Source of the DNA: Mesostigma viride
Taxonomy: Eukaryota > Streptophyta > Mesostigmatophyceae > Mesostigmatales > Mesostigmataceae
Length of the DNA: 64,000 bases
Assembly: GCA_009746045.1 (NCBI GenBank)
Contig: RPFO01000213.1
Coordinates: 11,742,553 to 11,806,552 of the forward strand
Reading direction: 5' to 3'
Shown: piece by piece, positions 60,152 through 64,000 of the stretch
Numbering within the stretch: position 1 is the first letter of the stretch
Layout: each line of letters begins with the position of its first letter
Notes under the pieces: generated by a model
The model's database searches: none
Told to the model about the DNA's origin: nothing
What the model saw: only the letters and a program-made list of their open reading frames with translations
Program-made: the position numbers and the translations under genes

Positions 60152-63100
60152 ATGGCCCCGAATTTTGTAAGAATATTTGGGAGATGCTTGGGCGACGAGG
60201 TTACTGAAATCGACGATAGCAACAGGCGCCAAACCAACGTGAATAACGAGACTAGGATTCATAGCGGTGAAACCAGTGAAACGCAAACCTCTGACAGCAT
60301 GGCAAGTGTCAACCGGCAGAAAGAATGGGATCATCGTGGGGTTCCTAACCATGGTGTTGACGACCGTGTATGCCGTGCGCAGGCGGAAAAGTTAAAGGAA
60401 ACCGGGAACGAATACGTCGCCAAAGGAAAACTTTCGGCCGCTATCGAGGTGCGTGGAATTGAATCGCATACAAGAGTCTTTGAGCATAAGTGCATCTTTT
60501 TTCTTGTGGAAGCTTGCTAATGATGTTTCTGCTTGTTAATCCCGTCTGGTGGTGTTTCTCGTAACCTCAGGCCTATACGGAGGCAATAAGCTTAAATCCT
60601 AATCAAGCAGTCTTTTGGACAAACCGAGCTATCGTATTCCGAAAGCAAGGCAACTGGGAGCGAACCCTCAGCGACAGCAGGCAGGCTCTAGCGCTGGACG
60701 TTTCGTCAGTCAAGGCCCATTATCTAATAGGCATGTGTTTGTTGCATGGAGAACAACCGGACCTGGAGACATCTATTCGGCACCTCGAGAAGGTATGTGC
60801 TGTAATTAACGACCAAGTGAGCCTCTGTATGAAAACCTGGCCATCATAAGGACTCCTCGTCTTGCAAATGTCGTTTTCATAGGAAGATGAAATACCTTGT
60901 TGAAGTGTAAGCATGTACGGACAATTTTGAACCCTGTGCGCTATACCTGTGCGTCTTGTCACTGTACTGCCAATTTCCCAACCGCTCTATTTGTCCAGCT
61001 TTTCCACCCCTCCCATTCCCCTCACCATGCGGACTGTCTTTGTTTGTTTGTTTAACTTATGTGTAATTATTCTTCCTAATGAGATTAGAATAGTGCTCCG
61101 TGGCGTGCCTATGCGCATGACACGCAAGTATGTACGTACTTACTCACTCACTCACTCACTCACTCACCCACCCACCCACCCACCCACCCACCCACACCCA
61201 CCCACCCACCCACCCACCCACCCACCCACCCACCCACCCACCCACCCACCCACCCACCCACCCACCCACCCACCCACCCACCCACCCACCCACCCACCCA
61301 CCCACCCACCCACCCACTCACTCTCACTCACTCACTCACACTCACTCACTCACTCACTCACTCACTCACTCACTCACTCACTCACTCACTCACTCACTCA
61401 CTCACTCACTCACTCCCTCGCTCACTCACTCACTCACTCACTCACTCACTCACTCACTCACTCACTCACTCACTCACTCACTCACTCACTCACTCACTCA
61501 CTCACTCACTCACTCACTCACTCACTCACTCATCCATCCCCCTCATCACCGCTGTTGCCTGTCCCTCCTGCTTTCCCTTGTTTTTATTGGTGTCTTCCCC
61601 CCAATCACTGCCTCCCTCACTCCCCCCCCCCCCTCCCCTTTCTGTTTTGTTAGTTTGTGAAGCGTACGGTCGGTTAATATTAGCGTAGTCACCCTCATTG
61701 ATACCATAAACAACTGCTGACATCGCCTTGTCAGTTTGAGGGCAACGGTGGTAGGAGTTGTCGCCCCAAGCATGCGAGTGCCTTCCCAAACATTCAAGGC
61801 GGGATGGAAATGGGAAATGTTTCTTTCCCAAGTTTTTTGTGCTCCTGACCGGATGGTCGATAGAGCCTGAAATAGATTCTGTTCTTTTATTGACAGGTTA
61901 TGTATAGGTTCACTTACTAAGGTGGGCCCCAAGGAAAGAGACACACGTATTTCCTTTCAGTGGAGCGTGTCAAGGGTTATGTGGGAGGACATGCAGGATT
62001 TGATCACATGCCTCTGCCTTGAGAAGAGCTCTCCATCTTCGTGGGTACCGTTTTGTCGAAGTGTAAAGCTTTGACGATTGGTGGAATGGGAAGGCGGTTT
62101 GCCGAAAATGTCACGCAGAGCTCGTGTGAACTTAAAAGAAAAAAAAAAAAGCATGTTTGGACATCACATGTGACTTTCATATGACCCTATCTCATGTGCT
62201 CTTATCGCATGTGTTCTTATGCTATAAAATCTTATATCATATGGCTGTACCTCAGCCAGTTATCTCATATGATCTTATCTCATATGACCTTACCCCATAC
62301 TATGACACTATCTCATATGATCTTATCTCACACTACTATGATAATCTTATCCATACACCTAGGTTTCATGGCGCTGATAGTATCTCACACCTTGACGGGC
62401 GTCTTGCATGTCACGCCGTTTATGATGCATATAACGCAGACATCGGACGTTTAGGAGCGCATAACACCTGGGTGGCTTTATGGCAATGGGTGTTTGCTAG
62501 CTTTGCCCCTGATGATCCTGGGATTCCTAGTCCATAGCATGGGATAGCTTCCAGCCCTACTCCCAGGGTGTTTGGGTGCCAGGCTGCTTGCTAGGCGTGC
62601 TGTCTGGCGCATCTTGTCTTACATTAGACACGATACATACAGATCTTCTCTTGTGTCTCTCTCTTGTGTTCGCTGCTCCTCATGTTTGGGTTTCTTTACC
62701 TTTACCGCACACATCTATGCATATCTGTATGTTTGCTATTCGTCGATACCTGAACCCTCAAACATCTTATGCTGCACAATGAAACTATGTAGTGATCTCA
62801 AACAGCCAAGGGCGGACGTGGCCCATCTATTTACGCTCGAGGTGCACTCCCCCCTGTCCTCCCCCCTACCCAACCCATCCACGATAGGGCATGTAGATAT
62901 ATCCACAATAGGGCATATAGATATATCCACGATAGGGCATATATGGGTAGCACCCACGTCTATTCATTCACCCAAACAACATCTTTCCCATTTTTCTTGT
63001 TCTGACATCATCTTTCGTCAGATTTTCCCCCCTCTGTGTCTTCTTTTCGTTTCGTTTCGTTTCGTTTCGTTTCGTTTCGTTTCGTTTCGTTTCGTTTCGT

Positions 63101-63874
63101 TTCGTTTCGTTTCGTTTCGTTTCGTTTCGTTTCGTTTCGTTTCGTTTCGTTTCGTTTCGTTTCGTTTCGTTTCGTTTCGTTTCGTTTCGTTTCGTTTCGT
63201 TTCGTTTCGTTTCGTTTCGTTTCGTTTCGTTTCGTTTCGTTTCGTTTCGTTTCGTTTCGTTTCGTTTCGTTTCGTTTCGTTTCGTTTCGTTTCGTTTCGT
63301 TTCGTTTCGTTTCTTTTCTTTTCTTTTCTTTTCTTTTCTATCCTTCACCGTCTTTTGTGCCCTCTTCGTCTGCACGTGCCCCCAGGCACTTGACCTGGCA
63401 CGGTCCAAACGCCGCAACCAAGGCGCCACGCTCGCGTCGGAAGTAGAGAACGACGCCTACAAGGCCCTCTCCGACGCCAAATTCAGCCTGTGGAAGGACG
63501 CCAGCGCAGCGCGGCAGCGGAAACGCCAGCTTCTGCGCACGGAGGTGGAGGCCTATTTCCAGGGTGGGGGTGGGGGCGGTCCCAGGGGGGATGGCCCAGC
63601 AGGCAAGGCATCGAACGGGGAGCGGAAATCTTGGACCGATGTCTTTCGGCGAAGCACGAGGGATGGAGAGGCTGGCATGGGTGGGGGCGGGGGTGGGTGT
63701 GGGAACGGGTGTGGGAATGGGGGTGGGAATGGGGCGGCGCGGGGGATTGACCTTACTAGAAGTCCTGATGACAGCCGGGCAGGAAATGCTGGCGGCGGGG
63801 ACGAGAGTGTCGACTTGCTGGCGTTTTTCCGGTTGCTGTTGGAGGAGGCGGAGACGCGGGATAAGCCCAGTGAG
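60152..63874 (+). CDS. STUB1: STUB1/CHIP-type co-chaperone E3 ligase, 3' partial
   Basis: CHIP binds Hsp70/Hsp90 tails through TPRs and ubiquitinates clients through a C-terminal U-box. Exons 60152-60448, 60571-60792 and 63386-63874 are in phase (336 residues so far). An N-terminal extension of about 75 residues precedes TPR1 (AEKLKETGNEYVAKGKLSAA). TPR2 and TPR3 follow in exon 2 (NPNQAVFWTNRAIVFRKQGN, SDSRQALALD, VKAHYLIGMCLLHGEQPDLE). Exon 3 is the helical linker (ALDLARSKRRNQG, FSLWKDASAARQRKRQ) and ends LLEEAETRDKPSE at a GTGGGT donor, matching the plant CHIP segment just before the U-box. The U-box exons lie beyond the window. Exon 3 holds a Gly-rich insert (63560-63745) encoded by GGGTGGGGGT-type repeats that animal CHIP lacks. 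A paralogous TPR/U-box protein is the main alternative. Confidence 0.88.
61047..61140 (+). mobile_element. CTTA-tailed retroposon copy
   Basis: AACTTATGTGTAATTATTCT, CCTAATGAGATTAGAATAGT, GTGGCGTGCC, ATGACACGCAAGTA and then TACTTACTCACT. The CACT array starts exactly in its tail. Confidence 0.8.
61141..61530 (+). repeat. (CACT)n/(CACC)n satellite
   Basis: About 390 bp of tetranucleotides: CACT, then CACC, then CACT blocks. It grows out of the retroposon tail at 61140, in CHIP intron 2. Confidence 0.96.
62880..62945. repeat. 24 bp tandem repeat
   Basis: Three units of CACGATAGGGCATATAGATA with small changes, in CHIP intron 2. Confidence 0.85.
63046..63342 (+). repeat. (TTTCG)n satellite upstream of the CHIP exon-3 acceptor
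   Basis: About 53 perfect TTTCG units change to about six TTTTC units. The tract ends about 45 bp before the acceptor at 63385 and is pyrimidine-rich on the coding strand. Confidence 0.97.
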
Positions 63875-64000
63875 GTGGGTCCGGCCTGCGGGGAGAAGGG
63901 AGCGGTTCGTTAGGGGGTTTCCGGTAGGCCAAACTTAGGTCGCAAAGTCCAAAGTTGGCTGTCTGGTGGGCTGCTTCTTGTCGTGTACCGGAACAACTTG

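Noticed and set aside
62968-63446. Long FRFVS/NETKR repeat ORFs over (TTTCG)n
   Set aside because: Pentanucleotide artefact in CHIP intron 2.

Overview
The window is nuclear DNA of a eukaryote. Genes are cut into many short GT-AG exons, introns are long and packed with simple repeats and retroposons, and one gene starts with a plastid-type presequence. The closest remembered family members (a plant-type GART, a plant-like TFIIH p44, a plastid NicO transporter, L1-like LINE ORF1 proteins) point to a chlorophyte green alga. A repeat-bloated, Dunaliella-like genome is a guess only.

Layout. 1-5196 (+): last four recognised exons of phosphoribosylglycinamide formyltransferase; the 5' end lies left of the window. 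6592-8820: broken LINE ORF1 and two LINE 3' ends facing each other tail to tail. 11133-29920 (-): TFIIH subunit p44, 16 exons over about 18.8 kb, with pseudogene fragments, a candidate TIR element and large satellites inside its introns. 30807-39804 (+): ERCC1, nine exons. 42059-43216 (-): intronless DEDDh exonuclease. 44216-46451 (+): MYND-finger protein. 49587-52260 (-): decayed LINE. 55022-59014 (-): plastid NicO/HupE-type transporter, four exons. 60152-63874 (+): STUB1/CHIP-type co-chaperone, cut by the right edge before its U-box.

Functional links. p44 and ERCC1 both act in nucleotide excision repair and lie head to head, 886 bp apart. The exonuclease/MYND and NicO/CHIP pairs are also divergent. 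All exon joins listed were checked for phase.

Most unusual signal. In GART, p44 and ERCC1 the introns contain tandem, decayed copies of the adjoining exon edge together with its splice site. I call these exon-edge echoes. They occur at many different exons and explain several minisatellites. A second pattern is that very long pyrimidine-biased satellites sit just upstream of 3' splice sites on the coding strand of each gene. A third is a set of dispersed retroposon 3' ends that share a stem-loop, with paired substitutions between copies, followed by a short simple-repeat tail instead of poly(A).
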